Counted from the first letter of the stretch, positions 36,395 to 46,893 are shown. The stretch: 64,000 nucleotides of DNA from Sanguibacter sp. HDW7 (GCF_011300875.1 NZ_CP049862.1:1984001-2048000); one strand, 5' to 3'. Notes: generated by a model not told the origin, from the sequence alone. Numbers and translations: made by a program.

Positions 36395-38560
36395 TCACGA
36401 GCAGGTCATCGACTCGTAGATCGTGCCCGTCTCGTCGACCGACAGCGGCTCCTGCCCGCCGAGGAGATCCATCCCGACGAGGCAGAACGTCCCCGTGTCC
36501 GCCTCGAGCTCGGCGATCGTGACGATCACGCCCTCGGACGGCGTGAACCCTCCCTCGGTGAGGAGGCTCGCACCGCCGTCCGCGTACGCGTTCGGCGTGA
36601 CCTCGGGGTGATCCACGAGGTAGGTAGCGACGCCGACGCGCGCGTGCGCAAGCTCGGTCCTGAGGTCGAACGTCGCCGTGTCACCCTCCCCGTCGAAACC
36701 CTCGAGACCGCTGGGGTCGTCGAACCCGCTGCCGAGGTCGCCACCGCCACCGAGGGCGGCGCCCGGAAACCCACCCTGGGCGAGCTCCGTCGCGAGGTCC
36801 GCGAAGATCGGCTGCCCCGCGAGGTACTCCATGAGCTTGGTCGTGCGCTCCTGGACCCACTTCTCGTCGTCGAGCTTGCCCGACTTCTGGAGCTCGGCCA
36901 TGGCGTCGCTCGTCTGTCGCACGATGTCGAGGATCGTCTCGGTCGGGCTGACGAACCAGGAGCCGCCCTCCTCGACCGCGACGAGGCCGAGATCCGCATA
37001 GCCGAGCTCGTTGAGGAGAGGCGCCTCGTCGAGGCAGATCCTGCCGTCCTTGCCCGACTCGGTGTCCTTGAGCACGACGCACGTGCCGTCGATGGTCACC
37101 GACTTGCCGTCCTCGGTGCTCGCAAACGTCAGCCCCTGGGGCGCGAGACGCGAACGACCATTCGTCGTGCCGTCGGCCGTGAACGAACCCGAGGTCGTGA
37201 AGGGGACGTCGAACGTCTCACCCGCGGGCATGTACACGGACAGCGCGCGCCGCTCGGGCAGCGGGAGCGCCGCGATGATCCTGTCGACGTCGCCCGAGAC
37301 GATCGCCTGGACGAGGCCCTGGCCCGCGGCCTCGGGCGAGCCGGAGCCGGCACCCTTGCCGTCTCCGAGCATCGTGCCGCGTGGGGTGGTCGCGCCGCTC
37401 GCGACGTACGCGATCTCGCCGATCGAGAGGTAGGGGCTCACGTACCATCCGTCCCCCTCCTCGACCGTCATGACGAAGAGCGGCTGCCCCTCGCGGGCGA
37501 AGTCGGCGAAGTCCGCGGTTGCGGGGAGCGCCTCCTCGAGCTGCTTGACGAGCTCGGCGCGGAGCATCTGCGGGTCGAACGCCTCCGCGCCGCCAAAGCT
37601 CTTGAGCGTGTCGAGGAGCTGGGGGTTTGCCGCGACGGTCTTCTCCCAGGCCGCGACGAACGCGTCGCCGACCTTCTCCGGGTTGCCGTCGACGGTGATC
37701 GTGCCCGCCGTGACCTCCACCTTCGAGAGCCCCTCCTGGAGGTTCGTCTCGGTGGTGGTCACGCCTGAGGTCGTGATCGTCATCGAGTCGAGGACGTCGG
37801 TGAAGGCCTTGATGCTTGCCGCGGAGGACGACCCCTCGGCGGCCTTCAGCGCGTCGTCGACGATCCCGGACAACGACGAGACCTCGGCCGGAGACATCGC
37901 TCCGAGCATCGCGAGCGCGTCCTTCTTCTCGAGGCCGGTCATGAGCTGCTCGAACGCCGCGCGCGGTGTCTCGGACCCATTGACCTTGTCGAGGACGAAG
38001 TGGTTGACCGCGAACGCGGCACCGCCGAGAGCGATCGCGGTGCCCGCAGCGGCACCTGCGATGACCAGACCCCGGCGACGGCGCGGGGCGGCCGGGATCT
38101 CGTCCGCGATCGTCGCCATGTCGTAGCCGGTGCTGCCGTAGCCCGCGCTGCCGTAGCCCGCGCTGCCGTAGCCGGCGCTCCCGTAGCCCGGGCTGCCGTC
38201 TGCGGCTGCCCGGGCGTCGCCGAAGCCGTAAGCGGTCGCCGCAGGTGCGTGGCCCGCGGGCGGCTGCGCGCCAGGCGACCACCCGGTCGGAGCGCCGGTC
38301 TGCGGCTGGAGGTCCCGCTGAGGCTGGAAACCCTGCGGCTGGAAGCTCTGGGTGGACGCCTGCGCGCCCGACCGTGCGTCGATGGCCGCGACGACGGCGG
38401 GGTCGCCGAGCCCTCGGAGCCAGTCGAGCAGGGACGGGTAGGCCTGGGGATGGGCGGCGACGAGCGCCCGCAGATCAGGGCGGCTGGTCGCGATGCCCGC
38501 GAGCTGCGCCGCCGTCGTCGTCGGGTCGAGCGCGAGGTCCCGCGCCTGGTCGTGTGTCAT
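36395..38560 (-). CDS. Membrane-anchored protein with N-terminal leucine-rich-variant-like domain
   Basis: This is a 721-residue protein of unknown function. Residues 1-65 (LALDPTTTAAQLAGIATSRP, ALVAAHPQAYPSLLDWL) match the actinobacterial leucine-rich-repeat-variant type domain. A Gln/Pro-rich linker follows, with four near-identical GYGSA repeats. After a basic stretch comes one membrane helix (GLVIAGAAAGTAIALGGAAF). The remaining 540 residues are predicted outside the cell and contain two paired cysteines late in the chain. The N-in domain and C-out body suggest a signal or scaffold role. ATG with GGGGAG is clear. It forms a pair with the next gene upstream, which ends in the same type of domain. 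Confidence 0.75.
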   Translation of the reverse strand: MTHDQARDLALDPTTTAAQLAGIATSRPDLRALVAAHPQAYPSLLDWLRGLGDPAVVAAIDARSGAQASTQSFQPQGFQPQRDLQPQTGAPTGWSPGAQPPAGHAPAATAYGFGDARAAADGSPGYGSAGYGSAGYGSAGYGSTGYDMATIADEIPAAPRRRRGLVIAGAAAGTAIALGGAAFAVNHFVLDKVNGSETPRAAFEQLMTGLEKKDALAMLGAMSPAEVSSLSGIVDDALKAAEGSSSAASIKAFTDVLDSMTITTSGVTTTETNLQEGLSKVEVTAGTITVDGNPEKVGDAFVAAWEKTVAANPQLLDTLKSFGGAEAFDPQMLRAELVKQLEEALPATADFADFAREGQPLFVMTVEEGDGWYVSPYLSIGEIAYVASGATTPRGTMLGDGKGAGSGSPEAAGQGLVQAIVSGDVDRIIAALPLPERRALSVYMPAGETFDVPFTTSGSFTADGTTNGRSRLAPQGLTFASTEDGKSVTIDGTCVVLKDTESGKDGRICLDEAPLLNELGYADLGLVAVEEGGSWFVSPTETILDIVRQTSDAMAELQKSGKLDDEKWVQERTTKLMEYLAGQPIFADLATELAQGGFPGAALGGGGDLGSGFDDPSGLEGFDGEGDTATFDLRTELAHARVGVATYLVDHPEVTPNAYADGGASLLTEGGFTPSEGVIVTIAELEADTGTFCLVGMDLLGGQEPLSVDETGTIYESMTCS

Positions 38561-38574
38561 GTGTCTCCCCCTGC

Positions 38575-38598
38575 GCGGCGCGCCCGGAGGCGCGCCGC
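38575..38598 (-). terminator. 10-bp hairpin between the two vLRR genes
   Basis: GCGGCGCGCC (38575-38584) and GGCGCGCCGC (38589-38598) flank a CGGA loop in the 58-base gap. It may be an attenuator. Confidence 0.5.
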
Positions 38599-38618
38599 CT
38601 TGTCGTGCTTGTTCCGTC

Positions 38619-40694
38619 TCAGGCCGTACGCGAGCGTAGCGCCTCGTCAATCTCGGCGTCACCCAGCTGGCCGAGCCACTCGAGCAGCGCCAGGTACGTC
38701 GACGGGTTGGCTGCGAGCGCCGCACGGAGCGTCGGCGCGTCCTGCGCGATCTGCGCGAGGGTCGTCGCCGGTGTCTGGCCATCGATCGCCTGGGCCCACG
38801 TGAACCCGGCCTCGGTACGTGTCGACGGATCCGCGACGTCGAGGCGAAGGACCTCCGTGACCTGATCGCCCGCGGGAACAGTCGGCTCCGCCGAGGTCGC
38901 TGCCGGCGCGTCGACAACGACGGGCTGCTCGGTGACCACGGCAGGCTGCTCGGCGACGACGGCGGGCTGCTCCGCGCCGAACGGAAGTGGCTCGACGGGG
39001 CCGGCCTGGACGGACGTCGAGACCGGGTATCCCGCAACTGGCGTCTCGACAGGTGCCGCGCCGTAGGTCGCGTCGGCGACGGGCTGGCCGTAGTCGACAG
39101 GCTGGTCGTGGCCGACAGGCTGGGCAGCGGCCGTGGCGCTCCCCGAGATGTCGTACGCGGGTGCTTCCTGGGGGTAACCCTGAGGCGCGGGCGCCTGGGG
39201 GTATCCCGGCGCGGCGGGAGCGGACGGGGCCGACGGAGCGGCGCTGAGCGCCGTGCTCCGCGGCTCCCAGACATAGGCGGTCGAGGTGCCGCCGGGGCGC
39301 GGCGTCGCCGGGTTCGCGGCCACGTGGGCACGCACCGAGGACGGCAGTGTGAGGCACGCGAGCACCGCGACCGGGAGGCCCACGCCGACGACGAGCGTGA
39401 GCAGCGTGACGTGGAGCTGCGGGACGAACGCGGTCACCACGTCGAGCCGTGAGACGACGACGAGGAATATCCCGACGACGAGCAGCGCAGCCGTCGCGAC
39501 GATCGCCGGGCGGCGCGCGTCCGCAGGCCGGCCGACGAGCATCGACCGCACCTTGAGCGCGACACCGCCGACGACGAGCGCGACGACAGCGCCCGGCACG
39601 AGGACACCGAGACCGGGCGAGGTGGCCAGGCCGGCGCCCGCCACGGTCTGGTTGTCGTCGATCGCGATGACGAGGGTGACGACAGCGACGACCGAGGCGA
39701 GGGCCGCGACGAGGCCGAGCAGGCCGCGTGCCGTGACGAACCAGCCGATGGCGGGGTCGCCCTCGTCCTTGCTTGCGCGGACGACAGCGGGTGACGTCGC
39801 GAGCACCGCGAGCGCGCCGACGAGGACGAGGCCGTAGCCGAGCACCGCGACACCTGCGACGACGACCGTGTCGTCCATGACCTCGCTCATCGTCAGCGTC
39901 CGGACGGACTCGACGGAGACAGAAGCGTCGTTCGCCGCGAAGAGCGCGACGGCCCACGTCGCAGCGACGACGACAGCGGCTCGGCGCCACAGCGCCGTAC
40001 GCGTGAACGCCGCGAGCACCGAGGGCAGGACGAGCGCGCCGACGACGAGCACGGTGGAGACCGCCGCGACGACGAGGAACCGGGTGAGGTCGTCCTCTGC
40101 ACGGATCTCCGAGGGGACCTGGAGCCGCTGGACGACGAGGAGCACGAGCCACGCGACCGGCGCGAGCACCGCGAGGGCGCCGACGAGCGTCGTCACGCTG
40201 CGCCACGAGCGGGAGACCGCGGCGTCGAGCGCGGCGGGGCCGAGCTCTGAGGAACGGGGCACCGCGGCGAGCGCGGCTGCGGCGAGACCGATGGCGACGC
40301 CCGGGCCGAGGCCACGCTGACCGTCGACAGCCGCCGCGTCGAGGACGACCTGAGCGAGGCTCGCGGCGACCGCGGGAAGCGCCAGGACCACGCGCGCCCG
40401 GCGGGTCGAGTGCACGGTCCATGTGGCAGGGAGCGCTCCGAGGCGCGCGAGGTACGGCAGCGTGAGCGGGACGACGAGGACGAGGAGCGCGGCGAGCGCC
40501 CACGGGACCTCGGCAGCGCCACCGGCCGAGCTCCATGTGAGCTGCAGCGCGAGGACGATCGCAAGAACCCCGAGCAGGTCACGCACGTGGTCGCCGTCGG
40601 TCATGTCGTGGAAGCGCCCGCGGGGACCGGCTTCGACGGCAGGAGCCGCTCCCGGGGTGTCCTCGAGGGGCGTGCCGCCCGCGTTAACGTCCAT
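38619..40694 (-). CDS. Polytopic membrane protein with C-terminal leucine-rich-variant-like domain
   Basis: This is a 691-residue protein of unknown function. Residues 40-450 contain about ten to twelve membrane helices. A long Pro/Gln/Ala-rich cytoplasmic linker follows, with short repeats (YPQ-containing, then AEQPAVV twice and TEQPVVV). The last 65 residues (TTLAQIAQDAPTLRAALAAN, STYLALLEWLGQLGDAEIDE) are a close match in pattern to the first 65 residues of the downstream neighbour. ATG at 40694 is chosen for GGAGGAGG about seven bases upstream. The two proteins may meet through this shared domain; that is inference. Confidence 0.75.
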   Translation of the reverse strand: MDVNAGGTPLEDTPGAAPAVEAGPRGRFHDMTDGDHVRDLLGVLAIVLALQLTWSSAGGAAEVPWALAALLVLVVPLTLPYLARLGALPATWTVHSTRRARVVLALPAVAASLAQVVLDAAAVDGQRGLGPGVAIGLAAAALAAVPRSSELGPAALDAAVSRSWRSVTTLVGALAVLAPVAWLVLLVVQRLQVPSEIRAEDDLTRFLVVAAVSTVLVVGALVLPSVLAAFTRTALWRRAAVVVAATWAVALFAANDASVSVESVRTLTMSEVMDDTVVVAGVAVLGYGLVLVGALAVLATSPAVVRASKDEGDPAIGWFVTARGLLGLVAALASVVAVVTLVIAIDDNQTVAGAGLATSPGLGVLVPGAVVALVVGGVALKVRSMLVGRPADARRPAIVATAALLVVGIFLVVVSRLDVVTAFVPQLHVTLLTLVVGVGLPVAVLACLTLPSSVRAHVAANPATPRPGGTSTAYVWEPRSTALSAAPSAPSAPAAPGYPQAPAPQGYPQEAPAYDISGSATAAAQPVGHDQPVDYGQPVADATYGAAPVETPVAGYPVSTSVQAGPVEPLPFGAEQPAVVAEQPAVVTEQPVVVDAPAATSAEPTVPAGDQVTEVLRLDVADPSTRTEAGFTWAQAIDGQTPATTLAQIAQDAPTLRAALAANPSTYLALLEWLGQLGDAEIDEALRSRTA

Positions 40695-40811
40695 GAAGAG
40701 TCCTCCTCCGTCTGCCACGCCCGCATGGCGTGCACGACCGGACGCGCCCTGAGCCCGTCCGGCCAGAATCTATCGTGACGAGTGCTTGACCGCCCGCCGA
40801 ACGAGCGGGTG

Positions 40812-42368
40812 TCAGATCCCGAGCTGGTAGACGCCCCAGTAGGCGAGCAGCAGCACGACGACGACGGTCCCGGAGAGGGTCGCCGCGGTCGCTGCGTGCG
40901 CGAGGCGTCCGCGCACGAGCGTCGCTGGCGGCGTCCCGTCGCTCTCGGCGGCCGCGCGGACCGCCGCACGGTGGTCGATGACCCGTTCGACGAGCACCGC
41001 CGCGGCGACGAGCACCGCGATGCCGACGAGCCGCACGGCGAACCACCCGCCCCACACCACCCAGGCGTCGCGTTCGTACTCGACCGCGAGCCGCGCGATC
41101 GCGACGAGGTACGCGACGAGGCCGCCGAGCGTCGCGAGGGCGAGCACGGGCACGACGACGAGCTGACGGGCCACGACAGGGTCGGTTCCGCGCTCCCCCG
41201 CCGTCAGGCCGCGCCGGCGATCCCGCAGCGACGTCACGGTGGCGACCGATGCCCCGACGACGAGCAGCCCGAGCCCGACGAGCACGATGACGGCGACGGT
41301 GTCGCCCGAGCCGAACCAGTGCGGCGCCGGGACGTCGAGGGCGAGGTAGCGCTGGAACGGCTCGGCCCCCGCGACGCGCGGCGCGTTCGACGCTGTGCCG
41401 GGCAGCCCGAGGATCCACCCCGTGAGGTCGCGCGCGAAGACAGGGACGAGCGCGCCGTCGACCTTGATCCCGTGGTTCGCCCCGCCGTAGAAGCGGACGA
41501 GCACGTCGGGGTTCCCGGCCGTCGTGAGAGCCGCGAGGATGTCGCGCGTGCCCTGGACGACGGGCATCGAGGAGTCGTCCGTCCCGTAGACGAGCAGGAC
41601 GGGCATCTGCAACGCCGGCAGGAACGGGTCGACGTCGAAGTCGGCGTAGTCGATGCCTCCGCCGGGCAGCTCCATGCCCACCGCACGCGGGATCGCCCTG
41701 AAGACCGACTCGGGCACGCCCGTGTTGCGCAGGTAGTTGTCGACCGCGAACGCCGCCTGGGCTCGCGGGGGCACGACGGGCGCCGAGACGAGCGCGACGA
41801 ACGCGAGCGTCGGGTCGTCGCGCGCCATGAGCGGCGCGATCCACGTGCCCTCGGACTCCGCGTAGAGACCGACCCGCTCGGGATCGACGCCTGGCAGGGT
41901 CCTCAGGTACGCGACGGCAACCGCGTAGTCGCGCGCCATCTCTGCGTAGTCCCGGTGGCGCAGCGACGAGAACTCGGGGCGCTTGGCCACGACGACCGAG
42001 GTGATGCCGGCGCTCGCGAGCGCGGCCGCCTGCGCCGCGAACGCGGTCTCGGCGTCCTTCGTGCCGGCGCCGTGGACGAAGACGACTCCCGGTGTTCCGC
42101 CGAGGTCAGCGGGCGCTCGCACGGTCGCGTCGACGCCGTCGCCGCCGATCCGCACCTCGGCACGCTCGGTGACGACGTCGTACGTTCCGACGGGTGTTGC
42201 GTCGTCGGCACCCGTGATCGCGGTGTCCGTGACGGGCACACGGAGCTGCTCAGGCACCGGCACCGGGTCCCACGTGGGGCCCGAGACCGCGCCCACGACC
42301 GCGAGGAGGATCGCGAGCGCGGCCGTCGTCGTCGCGGTGCGGCCCCACCCGGTGCGTGCCCGCGCCAT
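40812..42368 (-). CDS. Secreted/membrane alpha/beta-hydrolase with C-terminal membrane helices
   Basis: This 518-residue protein has an N-terminal membrane segment and then an alpha/beta-hydrolase domain: oxyanion-type HGAG (GVVFVHGAGTKDAE), nucleophile elbow GLYAESEGTWIAP with the serine in ESEG, and a late histidine in GGANHGIKVDG. After residue 340 come four to five hydrophobic helices. Substrate is unknown; S9-type peptidase or esterase activity outside the membrane is possible. ATG 42368 follows the era stop by one base, so it is the last gene of the phoH-ybeY-corC-era unit. Confidence 0.8.
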   Translation of the reverse strand: MARARTGWGRTATTTAALAILLAVVGAVSGPTWDPVPVPEQLRVPVTDTAITGADDATPVGTYDVVTERAEVRIGGDGVDATVRAPADLGGTPGVVFVHGAGTKDAETAFAAQAAALASAGITSVVVAKRPEFSSLRHRDYAEMARDYAVAVAYLRTLPGVDPERVGLYAESEGTWIAPLMARDDPTLAFVALVSAPVVPPRAQAAFAVDNYLRNTGVPESVFRAIPRAVGMELPGGGIDYADFDVDPFLPALQMPVLLVYGTDDSSMPVVQGTRDILAALTTAGNPDVLVRFYGGANHGIKVDGALVPVFARDLTGWILGLPGTASNAPRVAGAEPFQRYLALDVPAPHWFGSGDTVAVIVLVGLGLLVVGASVATVTSLRDRRRGLTAGERGTDPVVARQLVVVPVLALATLGGLVAYLVAIARLAVEYERDAWVVWGGWFAVRLVGIAVLVAAAVLVERVIDHRAAVRAAAESDGTPPATLVRGRLAHAATAATLSGTVVVVLLLAYWGVYQLGI

Positions 42369-42369
42369 G

Positions 42370-43278
42370 TCAGAAGCCCAGCCGCCCCAGCTGCTTGGGG
42401 TCTCGCTGCCAGTCCTTGGCGACCTTGACGTGGAGGTCGAGGAACACCTTCTGGCCGAGGAGACGCTCGATGCCCGTGCGGGCCCGCGTGCCGACCTCGC
42501 GCAGCCTCGAGCCGCCGCGGCCGATGATGATGCCCTTCTGCGAGTCGCGCTCGACGAAGAGGTTGACGCGCACGTCGACGACGCGGCCGTCGGGTCGCGG
42601 CGTGATCTCGTCGACGACGACCGCGAGCGAGTGCGGCAGCTCGTCGCGGACGCCCTCGAGCGCGGCCTCGCGGACGAGCTCGGCGACCATGACCGCCTCG
42701 GGCTCGTCGGTGAGCTCCCCGCCCGGGTAGAGCTCGGGCCCCTCGGGCAAGTGCCCGACGAGGACTTCCGTGAGCTCGGCGACCTGGAACCCGTCGCGCG
42801 CCGAGACTGGCACGACGTCGTCCCACTCCCCGAGCGCCGTGACCGCGAGCAGCTGCTCGGCGAGCTCGGCGCGGCTCACGGTGTCCGCCTTCGTCACCGC
42901 GAGGACGACGGGCGTGCGGCGACGTCCCGTCATGAGGGGCGCGAGCTCGTTCGCGATGAACCGGTCGCCCGGCCCGACCTTCTGATCGGCGGGGATGCAG
43001 AACACGACGACGTCGACCTCGGACAGCGTGTCGCGCACGAGCGTGTTGAGCCGCTCGCCGAGGAGCGTCCGCGGGCGGTGGAGCCCAGGCGTGTCGACGA
43101 GCACGAGCTGTGCGTCGTCCCGGTGGACGATGCCGCGGATCGTGTGACGCGTCGTCTGGGGACGGCCCGACGTGATCGCGACCTTCTCGCCGACGAGCGC
43201 GTTCGTGAGCGTCGACTTGCCGGCGTTGGGGCGGCCGACAAGGCACGCGAAGCCGGAGCGGTGGGCGGGGGCGGTCAT
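42370..43278 (-). CDS. era: GTPase Era
   Basis: This 302-residue GTPase assists 16S rRNA maturation and 30S assembly. G1 is GRPNAGKSTLTNAL, G3 is DTPGLHRPR, and G4 is VTKAD, where TKxD replaces the usual NKxD. The C-terminal KH RNA-binding domain includes IIIGRGGSRLREVGTRAR. ATG 43278 overlaps the upstream gene's stop as ATGA. Confidence 0.96.
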   Translation of the reverse strand: MTAPAHRSGFACLVGRPNAGKSTLTNALVGEKVAITSGRPQTTRHTIRGIVHRDDAQLVLVDTPGLHRPRTLLGERLNTLVRDTLSEVDVVVFCIPADQKVGPGDRFIANELAPLMTGRRRTPVVLAVTKADTVSRAELAEQLLAVTALGEWDDVVPVSARDGFQVAELTEVLVGHLPEGPELYPGGELTDEPEAVMVAELVREAALEGVRDELPHSLAVVVDEITPRPDGRVVDVRVNLFVERDSQKGIIIGRGGSRLREVGTRARTGIERLLGQKVFLDLHVKVAKDWQRDPKQLGRLGF

Positions 43279-44555
43279 GCGTCGGTCCTTCGGTCGGAGA
43301 TGGTGGTGCGGTCGTCGACGTCGTCGGCGGCGGGCTCGAGGTGCGAGACGAGGATCGAGGAGACGCGCTTGCGTCGCCCCTCGACCTTCTCTGCGACGAG
43401 GTGGAGCCCGGCGACGTCAGCGCTCGAGCCGAGCAGCGGCACGCGGCCGAGCGCCTTGGCGAGCAGGCCTGCGACGGTGTCGACGTCGTCGTCCTCGACG
43501 ACGGTGCCGAGCAGCTCGGAGAGGTCCCACAGGCTCGTGCGCGCAGGGAGCCGGAACTGCCCGGGCGCGACCTCGACGGCCTCGACGACCGCCTGGTCGT
43601 GCTCGTCGGTGAGCTCACCGACGATCTCCTCGATCGCATCCTCGATCGTCACGAGCCCCGCTGTGCCGCCGTACTCGTCGATGACGAGCGCCATGTGGGA
43701 GCGCGCGGCCTGCAGGTCGCGCAGCAGGTCGTCGGCCGGCTTCGACTCGGGGACGAAGTGCGGCGGCCGCATGACGTCGACGACAGTGCCGCCGTCCTCT
43801 GCGCCCTCGACCTGGAGCCGCGCGACGACGTCCTTGAAGTACACGACGCCGAGCACGTCGTCCTCGGAGTCCCCGACGACGGGGACGCGTGAGAACCCTG
43901 AGCGCAGGAAGAGCTGCAGGGCGCTGCGCAGCGGCGTCGACGCGCGCGTCGTCACCATGTCGGTACGCGGCACCATGACCTCGCGCGTGAGGGTCGAGCC
44001 GAGGCCGAAGACGGAGCGGATGAGCTCGCGCTCCTCAGCCTCGATAACCTCCGACTCGTTGACGCGGTCGACCATGTCGCGCAGCTCGTGCTCCGTGTGC
44101 TCCTCGGTGGCCTCGACCTGTCGGTCGGCGCCCGCGGCCCAGCCGGCGAGCGTCCGCGCGACCGTGAGGAGGCCCGAGAGGGCCGAGAGCACCTTGGCCG
44201 GGTGATGGCGACCGAACGAGCGAGGGCTCAGGCGGACGAGGACGAGCGCGACGAGCGTCGAGATGACGACCGCGAGCCCGAGCACCTGCCACCAGACGTC
44301 GAGGGCCTCCTCGAGCGAGAGCGTGATGCAGGCCGTCGCGACCATCTCGCCGAGGATCCGCAGGAACGACGCGGCCGACGCCGTGCGTCGCGGGTCGTCC
44401 GCGAGCCGCTCGATGCGGCGCGCACGTGCGCCACCGTCGGCGACGATCTGCGCGACGGACGCGCGCGTGACGCGTAGGACGGCCGTCTCGCCGGCGCTGA
44501 GGAGCGCCGCGAGGACGATGCCCGCGACAGCGAGCGTGATGAGCAGTCCGGTCAT
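43275..44555 (-). CDS. CorC/HlyC-family protein (CNNM domain, CBS pair)
   Basis: This 426-residue membrane protein starts at the ATG overlapping ybeY's stop. The DUF21/CNNM membrane domain (residues 1-150) begins [20 protein letters not shown]. Two CBS modules follow ([17 protein letters not shown] onward; [18 protein letters not shown] with [22 protein letters not shown]). A C-terminal CorC-HlyC domain follows ([16 protein letters not shown]). The family is linked to magnesium or cobalt efflux and homeostasis. Confidence 0.92.
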   Translation of the reverse strand: MTGLLITLAVAGIVLAALLSAGETAVLRVTRASVAQIVADGGARARRIERLADDPRRTASAASFLRILGEMVATACITLSLEEALDVWWQVLGLAVVISTLVALVLVRLSPRSFGRHHPAKVLSALSGLLTVARTLAGWAAGADRQVEATEEHTEHELRDMVDRVNESEVIEAEERELIRSVFGLGSTLTREVMVPRTDMVTTRASTPLRSALQLFLRSGFSRVPVVGDSEDDVLGVVYFKDVVARLQVEGAEDGGTVVDVMRPPHFVPESKPADDLLRDLQAARSHMALVIDEYGGTAGLVTIEDAIEEIVGELTDEHDQAVVEAVEVAPGQFRLPARTSLWDLSELLGTVVEDDDVDTVAGLLAKALGRVPLLGSSADVAGLHLVAEKVEGRRKRVSSILVSHLEPAADDVDDRTTISDRRTDA

Positions 44556-45004
44556 CGGGATGCGAGGAACGTCAGCAGGAGGTGGCGCTGGAGCGCGAAC
44601 ATCTCCTTCTCCTCCTCCGGCTCGGCGTGGTCGTAGCCGAGCAGGTGGAGGATCCCGTGCGTCGTGAGGAGCAGCATCTCCTCCTCGGTCGAGTGGCCGG
44701 CCTTGACGGCCTGCGCCGCCGCGACCTCGGGGCACAGCACGACGTCGCCGAGCAGGCCTGCGGGCGTCGGTTCGTCCTCGGTGCCGGGGCGCAGCTCGTC
44801 CATGGGGAACGACAGCACGTCCGTGGGTCCCGGCTCGTCCATCCACTGCACGTGGAGGTCCGTCATGACGTCGGTGTCGACCATGAGGATCGAGAGCTCG
44901 GTCTGCGGGTGGACGTGCATCGCGTCGAGCACGAAGCGGCCGATCGCGGCGAACTCGGCCTCGTCGACCTCGAACCCGGACTCGTTGTTGACCTCGATCG
45001 TCAT
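44552..45004 (-). CDS. ybeY: Endoribonuclease YbeY
   Basis: This 150-residue zinc endoribonuclease acts in rRNA maturation and ribosome quality control. The metal site [11 protein letters not shown] is intact. The block [12 protein letters not shown] is also conserved. The ATG at 45004 overlaps the phoH stop as ATGA, and the stop overlaps the CorC start. Confidence 0.95.
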   Translation of the reverse strand: MTIEVNNESGFEVDEAEFAAIGRFVLDAMHVHPQTELSILMVDTDVMTDLHVQWMDEPGPTDVLSFPMDELRPGTEDEPTPAGLLGDVVLCPEVAAAQAVKAGHSTEEEMLLLTTHGILHLLGYDHAEPEEEKEMFALQRHLLLTFLASR

Positions 45005-46125
45005 GATCGCCTCTCGGTGCGCCCCGGACCTTGCCGGGGGTCGGAGGTCCCGCGTGCCGCGGGACCGGGCTGGGTGACGTCCCAGCGTGCGTACGCCTCG
45101 ATGATCTCACCGACGAGGCTGTGCCTCACGACGTCCTGGCTCGTGAGGTGGCAGAACTCGACGTCGTCGACACCCACGAGGACGTCCTCGACGACCTTGA
45201 GGCCCGAGCGCACCCCGCCGGGCAGGTCGACCTGCGTCGTGTCGCCCGTGACGACCATCGTCGAGCCGTAGCCGAGGCGGGTGAGGAACATCTTCATCTG
45301 CTCGGGCGTCGTGTTCTGCGCCTCGTCGAGGATGACGAACGCGTCGTTGAGCGTGCGTCCGCGCATGTACGCGAGCGGCGCGACCTCGATCGTGCCGGCC
45401 TCGAGGAGGCGCGGGATCGAGTCGGGCTCGAGCATGTCGTGCAACGCGTCGTAGAGGGGCCGCACGTAGGGATCGATCTTGTCCGTGAGGGAGCCCGGCA
45501 GGAAGCCGAGACGCTCGCCGGCCTCGACCGCGGGCCGCGTGAGGACGACGCGCGAGACCTTGTGGTCCTGGAGTGCCTGGACGGCCTTCGCCACCGCGAG
45601 GTACGTCTTTCCTGTGCCTGCCGGCCCGATGCCGAACGTGATGGTCGACGCGTCGATCGCGTCGACGTAGCGCTTCTGCCCGACGGTCTTGGGGCGGACG
45701 GTGCGCCCGCGCGACGAGACGATGTCGACCGTGAGGACGTCCGCCGGACGCGCTCCGCCGGGCTCGGTGAGCATCGCGATCGAGCGCGCCACGACGTCGG
45801 GGCCGAGCGGCGTGCCCGACGAGCTCACCTCGACGAGCTCGTCGACGAGCCGCACCGCGAGCCCGACGTCGCCCGCAGGCCCGGACACCGTGACGACGTT
45901 GCCGCGCACGAAGAAGTCGACGCGCGAGAAGCCGTCCTCGAGTGCCCGCAGCACGGCGTCGCCCGTGCCGAGGAGCGCGACCATCGAGACCTGAGGAGGC
46001 ACGACGATCCTGTGCTCGAGGCGTGCCTGCCCGCGGGTGCGGGGCGCGTCGTCGACCGGGGTCGGGGGCGTGCTGGGCGTGCCGCGGCGGCGGCCCGCTG
46101 CGGGTGTGCGTGTGCGATCGTCCAT
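45001..46125 (-). CDS. phoH: PhoH-like ATPase
   Basis: This 374-residue ATPase of the PhoH family is often encoded next to ybeY and implicated in RNA metabolism. An N-terminal KH-like region (residues 40-100) precedes Walker [15 protein letters not shown] and Walker [19 protein letters not shown]. The Arg/Pro-rich N- and C-termini extend the usual core. ATG at 46125 is the first gene of a five-gene overlapping operon. Confidence 0.93.
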   Translation of the reverse strand: MDDRTRTPAAGRRRGTPSTPPTPVDDAPRTRGQARLEHRIVVPPQVSMVALLGTGDAVLRALEDGFSRVDFFVRGNVVTVSGPAGDVGLAVRLVDELVEVSSSGTPLGPDVVARSIAMLTEPGGARPADVLTVDIVSSRGRTVRPKTVGQKRYVDAIDASTITFGIGPAGTGKTYLAVAKAVQALQDHKVSRVVLTRPAVEAGERLGFLPGSLTDKIDPYVRPLYDALHDMLEPDSIPRLLEAGTIEVAPLAYMRGRTLNDAFVILDEAQNTTPEQMKMFLTRLGYGSTMVVTGDTTQVDLPGGVRSGLKVVEDVLVGVDDVEFCHLTSQDVVRHSLVGEIIEAYARWDVTQPGPAARGTSDPRQGPGRTERRS

Positions 46126-46348
46126 GGGGCGCGTGCGCGGTCGACCTTCCGGGAGCTCGCGACGCCGGGCGGCGCCGTCACCACAAGTCTAGCGAGAGAC
46201 GCCGTGCATCCCCGCCCGGGCCTCCGGTCTCGCCGCAGTCTCACGTTGGTCTCGGCTCGGCCACGATGTCCCGTCTGGTGCGCGACCTGCGCGGGCGGCG
46301 GGTGACGATGGATTCGTCCTACCGTTGTCCCCCTGAGAGGCTCCCCCG

Positions 46349-46834
46349 ATGCGCCGCCGTCCTGCCCTGCTCCTCACGCTCGTCGCCGCCGCCGCGGTCA
46401 CGACGAGCTGCACGACGGGGAGCGACCCGGCACCGACCCCGACGACGATGGGTGCGCCCTCGATCACGAGCGTCGCTCCGACGACGTCGGACGCGCCGAC
46501 GACCCCGCTCGTCACGGTGACCCCCGCGGTCAACGACACGACGGTCCTCGCGACGCCCCTTGAGGGCTCGACGATCGAAGGCCCCGCGGTCGAGGTCTCT
46601 GGCGAGGCGACCGCGTTCGAGGGCACGCTCTCCTGGCTCGTCTACCCGGCGGGCGGCAAGGCCGACGACCCCGCGCAGCAGGGCTTCGCCATGACCGGCT
46701 CGAACGGCGAGGTCGCCCCGTTCTCGTTCACGATCGACCTCGAACCGGGCACGTGGGTCGTCCAGGTCTTCGAGGCGAGCGCGAAGGACGGCACGCCGCT
46801 GCGACCCGTCGCGGTGACGTTCACGGTGTCCTGA
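46349..46834 (+). CDS. Gmad2-like immunoglobulin-fold lipoprotein
   Basis: This 161-residue secreted protein has a lipobox-like TTSC within the first 21 residues. A Thr/Pro-rich linker (about 22-65) precedes a single beta-sandwich domain (TVLATPLEGSTIEGPAVEVS, TLSWLVYPAGG, FSFTIDLEPGTWVVQVFEAS) resembling Gmad2, a domain found in bacterial spore-germination and surface proteins. ATG at 46349 has AGAGG eight bases upstream. It is a single gene on the plus strand between two minus-strand operons. Binding partner unknown. Confidence 0.75.
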   Translation: MRRRPALLLTLVAAAAVTTSCTTGSDPAPTPTTMGAPSITSVAPTTSDAPTTPLVTVTPAVNDTTVLATPLEGSTIEGPAVEVSGEATAFEGTLSWLVYPAGGKADDPAQQGFAMTGSNGEVAPFSFTIDLEPGTWVVQVFEASAKDGTPLRPVAVTFTVS

Positions 46835-46853
46835 GCCGCACGCGCTCCCGAGC

Positions 46854-46893
46854 ACGACGAAGCCCGCACGGTCGACCGTGCGGGCTTCGTCGT
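46854..46893. terminator. 20-bp perfect palindrome between convergent genes
   Basis: 46854-46873 is the exact reverse complement of 46874-46893 (centre GGTCGACC). It serves both the Gmad2-like gene and rsmE. There is no T-run. Confidence 0.85.
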
